The translations under genes and the position numbers were made by a program. DNA of 13,625 nucleotides from an uncultured Bacteroidota bacterium (lineage in GTDB: Bacteria > Bacteroidota > Bacteroidia > Bacteroidales > VadinHA17), in assembly GCA_903865465.1 (NCBI GenBank), contig CAIPJU010000643.1, positions 1 to 13,625 of the forward strand. The letters are read 5' to 3'. The notes beneath the pieces were generated by a model that was given only the letters and a program-made list of their open reading frames with translations, was not told the origin of the DNA and did not search any database. How positions within the stretch are numbered: position 1 is the stretch's first letter; every line of letters begins with the position of its first letter. Below are positions 13,543 to 13,625 of this stretch, piece by piece.

Positions 13543-13625
13543 TTAATCAGTTATTCCATTAAATCTGATTCTTGTACCAGGAATAGTTTCGACAGTTATA
13601 ATGTCACCCGCCTCCTTATAGATTG
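13543..13625 (-). CDS. C-terminal end of an unidentified gene
   Basis: The minus strand is open from the window edge to a TAA at 13545-13543, giving the last 26 residues of a protein: E-A-G-D-I-I-T-V-E-T-I-P-G-T-R-I-R-F-N-G-I then T-D. The alternation of beta-forming residues looks like the end strand of a beta domain. The 15-base gap to the GH97 start makes an operon with it likely. Too little is present to name a family; another carbohydrate-active enzyme is a guess from context only. Confidence 0.55.
   Translation of the reverse strand, partial: IYKEAGDIITVETIPGTRIRFNGITD

Overview
The window looks like the end of a draft (probably metagenome-derived) contig from a member of the Bacteroidota. 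The evidence is: a dense cluster of secreted glycoside hydrolases of families common in that phylum (GH97, GH42, GH31, GH38); genes that start without clear Shine-Dalgarno sequences in AT-rich leaders; a textbook Bacteroidota promoter (TTTG, 20-base spacer, TATCTTTG) in front of the toxin-antitoxin pair; and a degraded RAYT-type transposase carrying palindromic repeats. The first 31 bases are not biological: they are the end of the Illumina TruSeq Read 2 adapter, so the first gene is cut by the contig end.

Layout, left to right. Positions 33-689 (+) hold the C-terminal half of a vanadium-haloperoxidase/PAP2-superfamily protein, followed by a secreted DUF4197 protein (776-1486, +). These converge on the large minus-strand cluster at a 16-bp perfect hairpin (1492-1536) that also contains the stop codon of the last minus-strand gene. 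In transcription order (right to left) the minus strand carries: the tail of an unidentified gene (13625-13543); a retaining-type GH97, probably alpha-galactosidase (13527-11572); a YefM/YoeB toxin-antitoxin pair (11463-10946); a frameshifted, N-terminally truncated RAYT transposase remnant with internal palindromes (about 10960-10479); a GH42 beta-galactosidase (10424-8346); a 592-residue class I mannose-6-phosphate isomerase-like protein with a long extra N-terminal domain (8349-6571, 4-base overlap with GH42); a GH31 enzyme of the MYORG/alpha-galactosidase-like type (6559-4973); and a GH38 alpha-mannosidase (4899-1534).

Functionally the minus strand reads as part of a polysaccharide or glycan utilisation locus. 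Four exported exo-acting glycosidases (two alpha-galactosidase-like, one beta-galactosidase-like, one alpha-mannosidase) would strip terminal galactose and mannose from a heteroglycan. The cytoplasmic isomerase would pass mannose-6-phosphate into glycolysis as fructose-6-phosphate. No SusC/SusD pair, transporter, sugar kinase or regulator lies in the window, so the substrate cannot be fixed. The toxin-antitoxin/RAYT segment (about 10480-11520) is an accessory insertion that separates GH97 from the GH42-PMI-GH31-GH38 run. I saw no tRNA, rRNA, CRISPR array or intact insertion sequence.
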